A DNA stretch of 51,404 nucleotides, taken from assembly GCA_002730525.1 (NCBI GenBank), contig PCAK01000042.1, positions 1 through 51,404 of the forward strand, written 5' to 3'. The notes under the pieces were generated by a model. It was not told the DNA's origin, ran no database searches, and worked only from the letters and a program-made list of their open reading frames with translations. The translations under genes and the position numbers were made by a program. This DNA comes from Acidobacteriota bacterium. Its GTDB lineage: Bacteria; Acidobacteriota; Vicinamibacteria; Vicinamibacterales; UBA823. Of the stretch, positions 26,687-35,409 are shown piece by piece (positions within the stretch are counted from its first letter, which is position 1; each line of letters starts with the position of its first letter).

Positions 26687-28579
26687 ATGAAGAACGCACG
26701 TCGAACCGACCGTTCACTTGACCGGCGTCGTTTTCTGAAAGGCGCCGCCGCTGGCGCTGCCGGCGCGGCGATGCTGGCCGCCGAGCCGACGTCGGCCTCT
26801 GCACCGCCACCCGAGCCGAAGCGACCGTCGGCCCTTCCACCCACCGAGGCGGCCCTTGCCAGAGAGACGCAGGCCGTCCAGCGCACGCCGGCCGTCGAGT
26901 CCTACATCGTCGAGAACCCCGCGTCCGACCAGATGGTGGACGTCCTCCGCGCGCTCGACCTCGAGTACTGCGCCTCCAACCCCGGCTCAAGCTTCGAAGG
27001 GCTCCAGGAATCGATCGTCAACTACGGTGACAACCGGATGCCGGAGTTCCTCACCTGTCTCCATGAGGAATCTGCGGTCGCCATGGCGCACGGCTATGCC
27101 AAGATCGAGGGCAAGCCGATGATGGCGTTGCTGCACGGCACGGTCGGCCTGCAGCATGGCGCGATGGCGATCTACAACGCCTACGCCGACCGGGTACCGG
27201 TCTACATCGTCGTCGGACTCGACAACGACGGTCCGGTGGCAGCGCACAACGCCCTCGACATGGCCGCGATGGTCCGCGACTTCGTCAAGTGGGACCACCA
27301 GCCCGAGTCGCTCGACCAGTTCGGCCGATCGGCCGTGCGGGCCTACACGCTCGCCACGACACCACCGATGGCGCCGGTCCTCCTCGTGCTGGACGCCCGG
27401 CTCCAGAAGGCGCCCCTAGAGGGTGCGCCAGCGGTCCCGACGCTCTCGGCACCGCGCTTCCCCGCCGCGGACTCCGCGTCGGTCAAGGAGATCGCGCGTC
27501 TGCTCGTCGCGGCCAACAGCCCCCGGATCAACGCCGGCCAGGTCGCGCGGACACAAGAAGGGATCGACCTCCTGGTGGAATTGGCCGAGCTGCTCCAGGC
27601 GCCAGTCAACGGCGTCACGAACCGGCTGAACTTCCCGTCACGGCATCCGCTCGCGGGCACCGGCACCGGGCTGGGCGACCTGGTCCTGAACCTCGAACCG
27701 ACCGGCCGCGGCGGCGCCCCGGGCATGGCTAACGGCACGACGATCACGATCAGTGCGTCGGAACTTCTCGTGACGAGCAACTACAACGTCCGCGGCGGCG
27801 CCCGCCGCGGCGACATCGTCGTGGCCGCCGATGCGCAGGCGACGCTGCCCGCGCTCATCGAGGAGGTGCGCCGGCAGGTCACCGACGATCGGAAGCGCCA
27901 TTTCGAGGAACGCGGCCAGCGCTACGCCTTGACTCACGCGCGACGGCGCCAGCGCGAGGTCGCCGACGCACGCCACGGCTGGGACGCGACACCGGTCAGC
28001 CTGGCGCGAGTGGCGGCCGAACTGTGGCCGCTCATCAGAGATCACGAGGACGATTGGTCGTTCGTCTCACCGCAGCGGTTCCTCGGCAGCTGGCCGGGCA
28101 AGCTCTGGAACATGACCCGATCTCACCACTTCATCGGGAACCACGGGGCCGGCGGAATGGGCTACGGTGCGCCGGCGGCGGTCGGCGCCGCGCTGGCCAA
28201 CCGGAAGTACGGCCGGATCTCGATCAACATCCAGGGCGATGGCGACCTGAACTACGCGCCGGGCGTCCTCTGGACGGCGGCGCATCACCAGATCCCGCTG
28301 CTGACGATCGTGGCGAACAATCGCGCCTACCATCAGGAGCTGATGTTCATGCAACAGCAGTGTGCCGCGCGGAACCGCGGCGTGGATCGGGCCCGAATCG
28401 GCACGACGATCGAGGATCCGAACATCGACTACACACAGATGGCCAAGGCCTACGGCCTGTACGCCGAAGGGCCGATCGCGAACCCGAACGACCTTGGTCC
28501 GGCGCTGCGGCGCGCCGTCGATCGCGTGAAGGCTGGCGAGCCCGCGCTGCTCGACGTCCTGACGCAGCCGCGGGGATGA
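26687..28579 (+). CDS. Tat-exported thiamine-diphosphate-dependent enzyme (acetolactate synthase-like)
   Basis: The 630-residue protein has a twin-arginine signal (DRRRFLKGAAAGAAG) and then the three-domain plan of the acetolactate synthase/benzoylformate decarboxylase family. The Pyr domain carries the conserved Glu (127 or 128) in LHEESAVAMAHGYA. The PP domain carries the ThDP motif starting GDGDLNY (517) and ending NN at 544-545. Export of a folded ThDP enzyme by Tat is plausible because the cofactor is loaded first. It likely decarboxylates or oxidises a 2-keto acid in the periplasm. Its TGA overlaps the ATG of a cytochrome c gene, which suggests an electron acceptor. I placed the start at 26687 for its GGGAGG site and Tat signal. 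Confidence 0.85.
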   Translation: MKNARRTDRSLDRRRFLKGAAAGAAGAAMLAAEPTSASAPPPEPKRPSALPPTEAALARETQAVQRTPAVESYIVENPASDQMVDVLRALDLEYCASNPGSSFEGLQESIVNYGDNRMPEFLTCLHEESAVAMAHGYAKIEGKPMMALLHGTVGLQHGAMAIYNAYADRVPVYIVVGLDNDGPVAAHNALDMAAMVRDFVKWDHQPESLDQFGRSAVRAYTLATTPPMAPVLLVLDARLQKAPLEGAPAVPTLSAPRFPAADSASVKEIARLLVAANSPRINAGQVARTQEGIDLLVELAELLQAPVNGVTNRLNFPSRHPLAGTGTGLGDLVLNLEPTGRGGAPGMANGTTITISASELLVTSNYNVRGGARRGDIVVAADAQATLPALIEEVRRQVTDDRKRHFEERGQRYALTHARRRQREVADARHGWDATPVSLARVAAELWPLIRDHEDDWSFVSPQRFLGSWPGKLWNMTRSHHFIGNHGAGGMGYGAPAAVGAALANRKYGRISINIQGDGDLNYAPGVLWTAAHHQIPLLTIVANNRAYHQELMFMQQQCAARNRGVDRARIGTTIEDPNIDYTQMAKAYGLYAEGPIANPNDLGPALRRAVDRVKAGEPALLDVLTQPRG

Positions 28580-29019
28580 GGATGGGGATGCGCATGACCG
28601 GATGGCTGTCGCTGGGGCTGGGTGTGTCCGGCGCCGCCCTGTTCACCGTCGTCACCGCGGGCGCGACGATCGAACCGTCACAGGACCCGGCCGCGCTTCG
28701 GGGCGACACCGACCGGGGCCGCGTCCTGTTCGAGACCTACACCTGCTACGGCTGCCACGGCTACACCGGCGAGACCGGTTTCGGCCCCCGACTGAACCCA
28801 CCGCGACACGACCAGGCCGAGTTCGTCCAGTACCTGAGGAACCCGCGCAACCCTCGGCGGATGCCGCCCTACCAGCAGGACGACGCCTCCGATCAGACTC
28901 TGGCCGACATCTTCGCCTATCTCACTTCCCTGCCGTCGGCGTCGCCCGAAGCCGAGAGCATTCCCCTGCTCCAGACGATCCTGACCGGGGACGAGAACGC
29001 GGACGACCCACCAAACTGA
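28576..29019 (+). CDS. single-heme cytochrome c, partner of the ThDP enzyme
   Basis: A 147-residue c-type cytochrome with an N-terminal membrane or signal segment (about residues 9-30), the heme motif CYGCH (Cys57, Cys60, His61) and a likely distal Met96 in RRMPPY. It follows class I cytochromes of the cytochrome c oxidase cbb3-III type in layout (GRVLFETYTCYGCHGYTG ... LADIFAYLTSLP). The ATG overlaps the upstream TGA by four bases (ATGA), so the two are co-translated. It probably takes electrons from the ThDP enzyme and passes them to the respiratory chain; this is inference from the arrangement. Confidence 0.85.
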   Translation: MRMGMRMTGWLSLGLGVSGAALFTVVTAGATIEPSQDPAALRGDTDRGRVLFETYTCYGCHGYTGETGFGPRLNPPRHDQAEFVQYLRNPRNPRRMPPYQQDDASDQTLADIFAYLTSLPSASPEAESIPLLQTILTGDENADDPPN

Positions 29020-29181
29020 TCGCACAGGAGGCTGCGACTCGCGCCCGTATGACCACCGTCATATCGCCCGCGCCACCCTGCCCCCACACTGAGCCCGACT
29101 CGGCATCGGGTGAGTTGCAGCCAGCCGGGTGAGCCCATTGCGGACAGCGTTTCGGCACAATTCCCCGTCTCTCGGAGGCAC

Positions 29182-30300
29182 ATGATGACCGGACGCTTGA
29201 GCATTGTCGTGGTGACGGCGTTCTGGATGGGCGGGACCCTGGCGGCGCAGGAGCGCGCGATCCAGTTTCCTGACGTACCTGGGTACCAGACACTGTCGGT
29301 GGACCTGCACACGCACTCGGTCTTCTCGGACGGCTTGGTCTGGCCCGACATCCGGATCGACGAAGCCCGCCGGGACGGCCTGGACCTGATCGCGGTCACC
29401 GAGCACCTGGAGTACCAGCCTCACGAGGATGACATCCCGCACCCCGACCGGAACCGGTCGTTCGAGCTGGCGACCGGGCACGTCGAGCGCCAGGAGAGCG
29501 ACCTGCTCGTCGTCAACGGCGCGGAGATCACCCGTGACATGCCGCCGGGCCACGTCAACGCGGTCTTCCTGAGCGACGCGAACGCGCTGCTCTCGGACAA
29601 CGCCATGGAAGCCTTCCGGGCGGCCGACCGCCAGGGGGCCTTCGTCTTCTGGAACCACCCCGCCTGGACGAGTCAGCGGCCGGACGGCATCGCCCGGCTG
29701 ACCGACATGCATCGCGATTTGATCCGGAGCGGTCTCCTGCACGGCATCGAGGTCGCCAACGGCGCCGGCTACACCGCCGAGGCGCTGCAGATCGCCTTCG
29801 ATCTTAATCTGACGATCCTGGGCGTCTCGGACATCCACGGCCTCATCGACTGGGATTACAACGTGCACGGCGGCGGACATCGCACGGTGACGCTAGTGCT
29901 GGCGCGCGAGCGGACAGCCGACGCGGTGCGCGAGGCGCTGATGGCGCGTCGCACGATCGCCTGGTTCAACAACCTGCTGATCGGGCGGGAGGACGCGCTG
30001 ATGCCGCTGCTCGAGACGTCGCTCACCGTCTCTGGTGCCGTGCTGCGGGGCGAGAGCGAGGTGGTCGGCGTGACCCTCTCGAACGGCTCCGACGCCGCGT
30101 TCGAGCTTCGAAGCGTGAGCGCGCACCGGTTCGCCGAGCACTCGACCGTCGTCCGGGTGCCGCCCCACGGTGAGGTCGTCCTCGGCGTGACAGGCGAGAC
30201 CCGGTCCGCGTTCGACCTGGAGTTCGAAGTACTGAACGCCGTCACTGCACCCGACACCCACCCGTCGCTCCGGCTGCGCGTCGATGTGGATGGCCGCTGA
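29182..30300 (+). CDS. secreted PHP-domain metal-dependent phosphoesterase-like protein
   Basis: The 372-residue protein has a signal peptide (cleavage near TLAAQE) and a PHP domain with the expected metal-ligand segments: DLHTHSVFSDG, TEHLEYQPHEDD, the MPPGHVNAVF histidine, WNHP and GVSDIHG. A C-terminal beta-rich domain (about residues 285-372) follows. Exported PHP proteins of this layout are common in Acidobacteriota and Bacteroidota and are poorly studied; phosphoesterase activity is a family inference. ATG 29182 follows CGGAGGC. It lies 162 bases after the cytochrome gene and may be separate. Confidence 0.82.
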   Translation: MMTGRLSIVVVTAFWMGGTLAAQERAIQFPDVPGYQTLSVDLHTHSVFSDGLVWPDIRIDEARRDGLDLIAVTEHLEYQPHEDDIPHPDRNRSFELATGHVERQESDLLVVNGAEITRDMPPGHVNAVFLSDANALLSDNAMEAFRAADRQGAFVFWNHPAWTSQRPDGIARLTDMHRDLIRSGLLHGIEVANGAGYTAEALQIAFDLNLTILGVSDIHGLIDWDYNVHGGGHRTVTLVLARERTADAVREALMARRTIAWFNNLLIGREDALMPLLETSLTVSGAVLRGESEVVGVTLSNGSDAAFELRSVSAHRFAEHSTVVRVPPHGEVVLGVTGETRSAFDLEFEVLNAVTAPDTHPSLRLRVDVDGR

Positions 30301-30315
30301 GCACTCCGAGGTCGG

Positions 30316-30885
30316 TCAGGACTGCGTGGCGGCCGCCTCGCCGAGACAGCGCATCACTTCGCGATAGAACTCGGGATGGGACTGCCAGGTCTGCGCTGTC
30401 ACGATCTTCCCGTCGCGCACCGCCTGCTCGATGCAGTAGGTGCCACCGGCCAGTTCGACCTCGCTCCGGACATGCTCGTAGCAGGTGACGCGCCGGCCAC
30501 CGACCAGGCCGGCGGCGATGAGGACCTGGATGCCGTGGCAGATCGCAAAGATCCAGCGGTCGTGCATGGCAAACTCCCGCACGAGTTCGAGCAGGGCGGC
30601 ATCGTGCCGCAGGTACTCCGGCGCCCGGCCGCCCAGCACCAACACGGCCGCATAGCCCTCGACCGACACCTCGGTGAACGTCACGTCCGACTCGAGGCCG
30701 TAGCCCTGGCGCTCGATGTAGGTATCCCAGCCCGGTTCGAAGTCGTGAATGACCAGATGCAGCCGGCGCCGGCTCGGCGCAGCGACGACGACGTCGACCC
30801 CTGCCTCCCGCAGCCGGTGGGTTGCGTAGAGCGCCTCGTAGCTCTCTCCTGCGTCGCCCGTCACGACGAGCACCTTCTCAGCCAT
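30316..30885 (-). CDS. DJ-1/PfpI-family protein
   Basis: A 189-residue single-domain protein of the DJ-1/PfpI superfamily with nucleophile Cys116 in the AICHG elbow, followed by His117. A Glu in the N-terminal GESYE segment may support the cysteine. No signal peptide is present, so it is cytoplasmic. The family includes glyoxalase/deglycase-like stress proteins and peptidase-like members. The gene is convergent with the PHP gene and divergent from a hydrolase remnant, and appears monocistronic. Confidence 0.88.
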   Translation of the reverse strand: MAEKVLVVTGDAGESYEALYATHRLREAGVDVVVAAPSRRRLHLVIHDFEPGWDTYIERQGYGLESDVTFTEVSVEGYAAVLVLGGRAPEYLRHDAALLELVREFAMHDRWIFAICHGIQVLIAAGLVGGRRVTCYEHVRSEVELAGGTYCIEQAVRDGKIVTAQTWQSHPEFYREVMRCLGEAAATQS

Positions 30886-30974
30886 CGATCAGTCTCCCCC
30901 GAACGCTGTTGACGATCCGCGAAGGGTATCACGCTTGCGGTATACTGCTTCGAACGCTCGGCGGCCATCAGTTC

Positions 30975-31169
30975 ATGACGACCTGCTTCAAGTTGGCGAT
31001 CCTGCTCGGCGCCGTCGTGCCGGTCGAGCGGGTGCGCGAAATGACGGACATTCTGCGGAGTGCCGGCGCCGACCCGCGCTACACGGAATACGCCGATCTC
31101 GGCCACCAGATCGTCGAGCGCACCTACGCGGAGCCGGCGTTCCTCGACTGGCTGCTGTCGCAGCGCCGG
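30975..31169 (+). pseudogene. C-terminal remnant of a secreted alpha/beta hydrolase
   Basis: About 50 codons (from VVPVERVREM to LLSQRR) match the last part of a prolyl-oligopeptidase/dienelactone-hydrolase-like esterase, including the catalytic-His region YADLGHQ. Nothing resembling the nucleophile elbow or the first 200-plus residues lies upstream, and no stop follows the natural end, so the frame runs on into unrelated codons. It is a leftover fragment. A TATACT at 30941 may be what remains of its promoter. Confidence 0.6.
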
Positions 31170-31227
31170 TCGGCCCGCTCAACGATCCCCCGCGCTTCGG
31201 CGAAAGACACGGAAGGACACGACGGAG

Positions 31228-31524
31228 ATGGGACTCGTCGAACGGCTGCGGGTGAAGTGGGGCGTCGGCCTCTGGGGCACCCTCGCGATACTGCTGGCCT
31301 TCGCGCTCGCGGGAACGACGACGCTACGGCTGAAGGACCCGATCCTGGGTCTCCTCATGCCCGACGATACGTCCGACACGGTGCGATGGGTGGTCTATCT
31401 CATCCTCGTGATGCCGCTGTACCAGGCCCTCCTGCTGGCCTACGGCACGCTGCTGGGCCAGGGGCGCTTCTTCTGGAGCAAGCTCGGGGCGATCGGACGG
31501 TACCTCGTTCGGAGCGCCGACTGA
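31228..31524 (+). CDS. small membrane protein, DUF6787-like
   Basis: A 98-residue protein with two hydrophobic segments (about residues 18-37 and 58-78) and a C-terminal FFWSKLGAIGRYLVR tail. The opening LVERLRVKWGVG and the layout resemble DUF6787, a family of small two-helix inner-membrane proteins of unknown function. ATG 31228 follows GACGGAG. It sits directly after the hydrolase remnant and before a convergent small secreted protein gene. Confidence 0.7.
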   Translation: MGLVERLRVKWGVGLWGTLAILLAFALAGTTTLRLKDPILGLLMPDDTSDTVRWVVYLILVMPLYQALLLAYGTLLGQGRFFWSKLGAIGRYLVRSAD

Positions 31525-31557
31525 CCGGCGCGCTGCCGGCGGCCTTGGCCCGTTCCC

Positions 31558-32016
31558 TCACGGACCCGAGCTGCGGCGGAAGCCCATCCGATTGCCGCTC
31601 GGAAACTCGATCGTGATCCGGTCGCCGTCGACCTCGAGCCGGCACTCCTCGACGACCTGATCCGTCACGCCGGGAATGTCGAACCGCAGCGGAATCTCCG
31701 GCAGCGTGCCGATCGTCTCACTGGCAATGACCAGGTAGTCGCGCAGGAGGACCAGTCGGTCGCCGTCGCGCGTATACGGCCCGCCCTCACCAGCACCGCG
31801 CCTGGGCTGGCCGGCCTCATCCTTGACGAAGTACACCACCGCCCAATCCGACTCGCTGAACAGCATCAGGCCGTCCACCTCGTGCCGGGCGCCGTCGACC
31901 AGGACGTAGGACTCGACCTGCCAGGCGCCCCGCAGGTCGGCATTCTGTCCCGCGACCAGCGCCGGGAACAGCAGGACCGTACAGAGTACCGATAACGTCA
32001 GACTCCTGAGTCGCAT
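31558..32016 (-). CDS. small secreted lipocalin-like protein
   Basis: A 152-residue protein with a Sec signal peptide (cleavage near ALVAGQN) and a mature part made mainly of short beta strands. The LRGAWQVESYVLVDG and FSESDWAVVYFV segments resemble lipocalin-like (DUF-type) barrels found in many bacteria. Function is unknown; a small hydrophobic ligand is a family-level guess. It starts 73 bases from the divergent MetE-like gene. Confidence 0.7.
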   Translation of the reverse strand: MRLRSLTLSVLCTVLLFPALVAGQNADLRGAWQVESYVLVDGARHEVDGLMLFSESDWAVVYFVKDEAGQPRRGAGEGGPYTRDGDRLVLLRDYLVIASETIGTLPEIPLRFDIPGVTDQVVEECRLEVDGDRITIEFPSGNRMGFRRSSGP

Positions 32017-32076
32017 CGGTTCACCCTCCTCTACCTGTTGCAGGATATCCTACGAGAGCCCGCTGCCTCCTGCCGC

Positions 32077-32082
32077 TATAAT
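32077..32082 (+). promoter_or_regulatory. candidate -10 box for a leaderless mRNA (TATAAT)
   Basis: A perfect TATAAT ends 7 bases before the ATG at 32090, which would place the transcription start at the start codon. No ribosome site is present. The decamer TATAATCCGC is identical to that at 2411. Confidence 0.5.
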
Positions 32083-32089
32083 CCGCACC

Positions 32090-33094
32090 ATGTCCGTGCC
32101 CGCGATCCGCACCGAAACGGTCGGCTCCTACCCGACCCCCGCCTGGCTGACGGCGATGCCGTCGCGCCCGGCGCTGCGCGACGCACTGCTCGTGGTGCTC
32201 AAGACCCAGGAACTCGCCGGTCTCGATGTCGTCGGCGACGGCGAACTGGCCCGCTTCGACGTGAATCATCCCGACACGAACGGGATGATCGAATTCTTCA
32301 TCCGCCCGCTGGGCGGCGTCGCCACCGACCTGACACCCGAGGAGCGCGCGGCGTTCCGCCAACAACCCGGGATGGGGTTTCGGAAGCGGCCCGCCGGCGT
32401 CGTTCGCGAACGGCTCGGCACCGGCACGCTCGACCTGCCGACGAGTTTCAGCCTGCTGCCCTCGTTGACCGGTCGCCCGCTCAAGTTCACAGTCACCTCG
32501 CCCTACATGCTGGCCAAGACATTGCTCGACCGGCACTACGGCGATCTGCGCGCGCTGTGTGCCGACCTGGCCGCAATTCTGGCCGACCAGGTTCGGGAGA
32601 TCGACGCGGCGGTGATCCAGGTGGACGAGGCCAACCTCACAGGGCACCCGGAAGACCGTGGCTGGGCCCACGAACCGATCAACACGGTGCTCGACGCGGC
32701 CTCGGGCAACACGGCCGTGCACCTCTGCTTCGGCAACTACGGCGGATCGACGATCCAGCACGGCACCTGGCGCGACCTCCTGCCGTTCCTGAACGCGCTC
32801 CACGCCGACCATCTGCTCCTTGAGTTCGCGCGCCGGGGCTACGACGAGCTGGATGTGCTGCGTGACCTCAGGCCGCAGATCACGCTGGGCGTCGGCGTGA
32901 TCGACATCAAGGACAACGAGGCCGAGACGCCGGAGATCGTGGCGGACCGGATTCAACGCGCCGCAGGAGTCCTCGGCCCCGACCGGATCCGCTGGGTCCA
33001 TCCTGATTGCGGATTCTGGATGCTGCCCCGCAGCGTGGCCGACCGGAAGATGGCGAGCCTCGTCAGGGGCCGCGACCTCTTCCTCGGACGCTAG
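32090..33094 (+). CDS. single-domain cobalamin-independent methionine synthase (MetE)-like protein
   Basis: A 334-residue protein matching only the C-terminal catalytic barrel of MetE. The zinc ligands are visible as His211 and Cys213 in VHLCFGN, Glu245 in LLLEFARRG and Cys307 in WVHPDCGF. Full MetE is about 750 residues with an N-terminal duplicated barrel, which is absent here. Such short proteins act as methyltransferases with other methyl donors in some bacteria, or have unknown roles. The TAG stop overlaps the stop of the convergent gene within the palindrome CTAG. It is cytoplasmic and monocistronic. Confidence 0.87.
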   Translation: MSVPAIRTETVGSYPTPAWLTAMPSRPALRDALLVVLKTQELAGLDVVGDGELARFDVNHPDTNGMIEFFIRPLGGVATDLTPEERAAFRQQPGMGFRKRPAGVVRERLGTGTLDLPTSFSLLPSLTGRPLKFTVTSPYMLAKTLLDRHYGDLRALCADLAAILADQVREIDAAVIQVDEANLTGHPEDRGWAHEPINTVLDAASGNTAVHLCFGNYGGSTIQHGTWRDLLPFLNALHADHLLLEFARRGYDELDVLRDLRPQITLGVGVIDIKDNEAETPEIVADRIQRAAGVLGPDRIRWVHPDCGFWMLPRSVADRKMASLVRGRDLFLGR

Positions 33095-35409
33095 AAGCCG
33101 TCCGTCACCTCGGCCGCCCTGCGCTCGATGTAGTGCGTGTCGATCCACGGATCATCGTCCAGATGCGCCCGCATCAACGCGATCCGCCGAGGCAGCAAGA
33201 CGTCGAAGTTGCGCCCGTGAATGAGCGGCGTCTCCTCCAGATCGGTCGTCGCCATGAACTCGACGCCCGAACCCACGAGGTCGAGCAGGTCTTCGCTGTT
33301 CGCGATCTCCCGGAGCATCATCTCCCGCAGCAGCGCTCGGCTGGCCCGCATCCCATCGCGGTCATGCGCGGCGCGGGCGGCCAGGAACCCGTGGACCCCG
33401 ACGACCCACGCGGCCACGCTGCGCTGGGTGCGCAGCCAGCACCGCAGGGCGCGGATCCGCACCCACTGGTCCTCGATGACGTTCATCGCACCCAGGGCCT
33501 GCCGCGCCGGTCCCCGCTCGGCCTCCAGCCGCGCGACCGCGCGATCGATCGGCGCCCAGACGTGGGCGTCGAACCGCTGCAGGTCTCGCCGACACGACGC
33601 CGGCGTCGTCAGTTGAAACAGGACGTCGCGGCTCAGGTCGACGTTGTTCGGGTTATGGGGGGTCGTGCACATGTAGGCCTGGTAGTACGCCCGCTCGGCC
33701 TCCGGAATCGCCTCGATGTTCGGCACGAAGGGACGCGTCCAGAGCCGATACCAGACGAACCCGTACATCGAGTACAGCGGCACGACGTTGGGGTACGCGA
33801 GGATCGCTTCCTCGGTCGCCTCCCAGGCGTCTAGCAGCGCGGGCGCCAGCCCCGGCCCAGCCCATCCGACCGCCAACCGCTCGGCTGCTCGATCGATATC
33901 GGCCTCAGGAGCAAACTGCAGCGTCGCGACCATCTCGTGATTCGGATCGAACGGCACGATGCCAGGCGGTGGTGTGCCGCCGACGTGCGCGATGTGCCTG
34001 ACACCGTTGGCATGCAGCAACTGCAGCCGGCGCCCGGTGAGCCTAGGGTACGGCACGCCCAGGAGCGGCGCGAAGATCGCATGAGGTCCGGCGGCGACAT
34101 AGAAGTCGGCGCGGACACCGCGCGCGCCGAGGTCGGCCAGCAACTCGCCCTCGCGGTCGTCGAAGCGGTCCTGATACACGGTGCCCGCGTTGACCGCGTG
34201 CGAGTCGGGATAGCGCCGGTGGGTGTAGGGCATCTCCCACCCCCGCCCCACGAGCGAGGCGCTCTCGACCTCGACGCCGTCCTCCAGCCCGGCCCAGATC
34301 GTGTCGTGCTCGCCATAGAACGACTCCATCCGGGTCAGCACCCGGAACGTAGGGTTCCGGGAGCGGCCGGCATCGCGCAGCGCGCGGAGGAACCGCAGCG
34401 CGTTCTCGCCGGCCGTCCGCGCGATGGCGGCGTCTTCGTTCCACTCGCGAATGAGGTAGGCGCCGCCGTTCCGGCCGACGTAGAGCGACTTCGTGTACTC
34501 GAACCCCGCCCCGCTGTCATTGGTCCAGATCGACAGGAAGCCGAGTTCCGGCACTTCGGCGAGCAGCCGGTCGACCATCTCCGCATAGTGTTCGAGGACC
34601 ACGGGGTGAGTGATCGTCATGTTGTAGCGCGGTTTGAAGCTGCGGAACGGGTGGTCGACCCGTGCGCCCCGAAGCATCGGGTGCTGTCTGAAGAACTCTT
34701 CGGGCACCGAACGCGGCTCGAAGCAGAACAATCCGGGCACGAGGCCGTGCCGCACGGCGTGCGCAGCGTTGGCCTTGAGGTTGGCGAGGTTGGCCGCCAG
34801 CCAGTCTTCGGGATACAGCCCGGCATTCAGTCGGCTGCTGACGAACTGGTCCAGCGCCGGCCCGTAGGTGTAGAACATCGGGTAGATCTCTCCGGGTGGG
34901 CCGGTTTCGAGCCCTGACGGCGCCGCCAATCCGTTCACCTCGACGTGGGTGAACCCGCGCGCGGCGAGACGCTCGATGTAGGCCGCCGGATCCCGGCCGT
35001 GCTGGATCCGCCCCTCCTGGGTCAGCACGAAATCGAACAGGCTCCGTTGCCATGCGAACGCAACAGGCCGTCGCTGCCCGTGCCGGTAGGTCTCCACTGG
35101 ATCGTCGCCGAGGCGCGTCACGAGGTTGACGGCGGCGCCGTAGAGGACCGAGGCCGACGTTGCGGCAAGCCCGCCCGATCCGTCCGCGTCGAGCTGGATC
35201 GTGACCGAGGGTGTTCGTTCGTCATTCGCCGCCACCCGCAGCGATACTCGAAAGACCCCTGGCTCGGCTCGAGCGGTGTCCGCGCTCGCCGTCACGACCT
35301 CCACGCCGACCTCGCTCGCGATCCGCGCCGCGGTCTGCGCGATCGCGGCCCCCGCCTCGGGGTCGATCCGCACCTCCGTCACTCGCGCCAGCGCCTGCGA
35401 AACGGTCAT
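33091..35409 (-). CDS. glycoside-hydrolase-like protein with hexosaminidase/glucuronidase-type layout
   Basis: The 772-residue cytoplasmic protein (no signal) has an N-terminal mixed alpha/beta domain (about 1-110) like the GH20b/alpha-glucuronidase N-terminal domain (TSASVLYGAAVNLVTRLG), then a probable TIM barrel from about 135 to 480. The stretch WTNDSGAGFEYTKSLY (295-310) has an acidic pair, Asp298 and Glu304, that may be catalytic. A helical C-terminal region follows. I do not recognise a numbered glycoside-hydrolase family. It is the last gene of the operon, and its ATG overlaps the preceding stop (ATGA). Role inferred: cleaving an imported glycan fragment. Confidence 0.7.
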   Translation of the reverse strand: MTVSQALARVTEVRIDPEAGAAIAQTAARIASEVGVEVVTASADTARAEPGVFRVSLRVAANDERTPSVTIQLDADGSGGLAATSASVLYGAAVNLVTRLGDDPVETYRHGQRRPVAFAWQRSLFDFVLTQEGRIQHGRDPAAYIERLAARGFTHVEVNGLAAPSGLETGPPGEIYPMFYTYGPALDQFVSSRLNAGLYPEDWLAANLANLKANAAHAVRHGLVPGLFCFEPRSVPEEFFRQHPMLRGARVDHPFRSFKPRYNMTITHPVVLEHYAEMVDRLLAEVPELGFLSIWTNDSGAGFEYTKSLYVGRNGGAYLIREWNEDAAIARTAGENALRFLRALRDAGRSRNPTFRVLTRMESFYGEHDTIWAGLEDGVEVESASLVGRGWEMPYTHRRYPDSHAVNAGTVYQDRFDDREGELLADLGARGVRADFYVAAGPHAIFAPLLGVPYPRLTGRRLQLLHANGVRHIAHVGGTPPPGIVPFDPNHEMVATLQFAPEADIDRAAERLAVGWAGPGLAPALLDAWEATEEAILAYPNVVPLYSMYGFVWYRLWTRPFVPNIEAIPEAERAYYQAYMCTTPHNPNNVDLSRDVLFQLTTPASCRRDLQRFDAHVWAPIDRAVARLEAERGPARQALGAMNVIEDQWVRIRALRCWLRTQRSVAAWVVGVHGFLAARAAHDRDGMRASRALLREMMLREIANSEDLLDLVGSGVEFMATTDLEETPLIHGRNFDVLLPRRIALMRAHLDDDPWIDTHYIERRAAEVTDGF

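Noticed and set aside
30822-31616. 264-codon plus-strand frame across the hydrolase remnant
   Set aside because: Only its middle section resembles a protein family; the start is antisense to the DJ-1 gene and the end overlaps the DUF6787-like gene in another frame.
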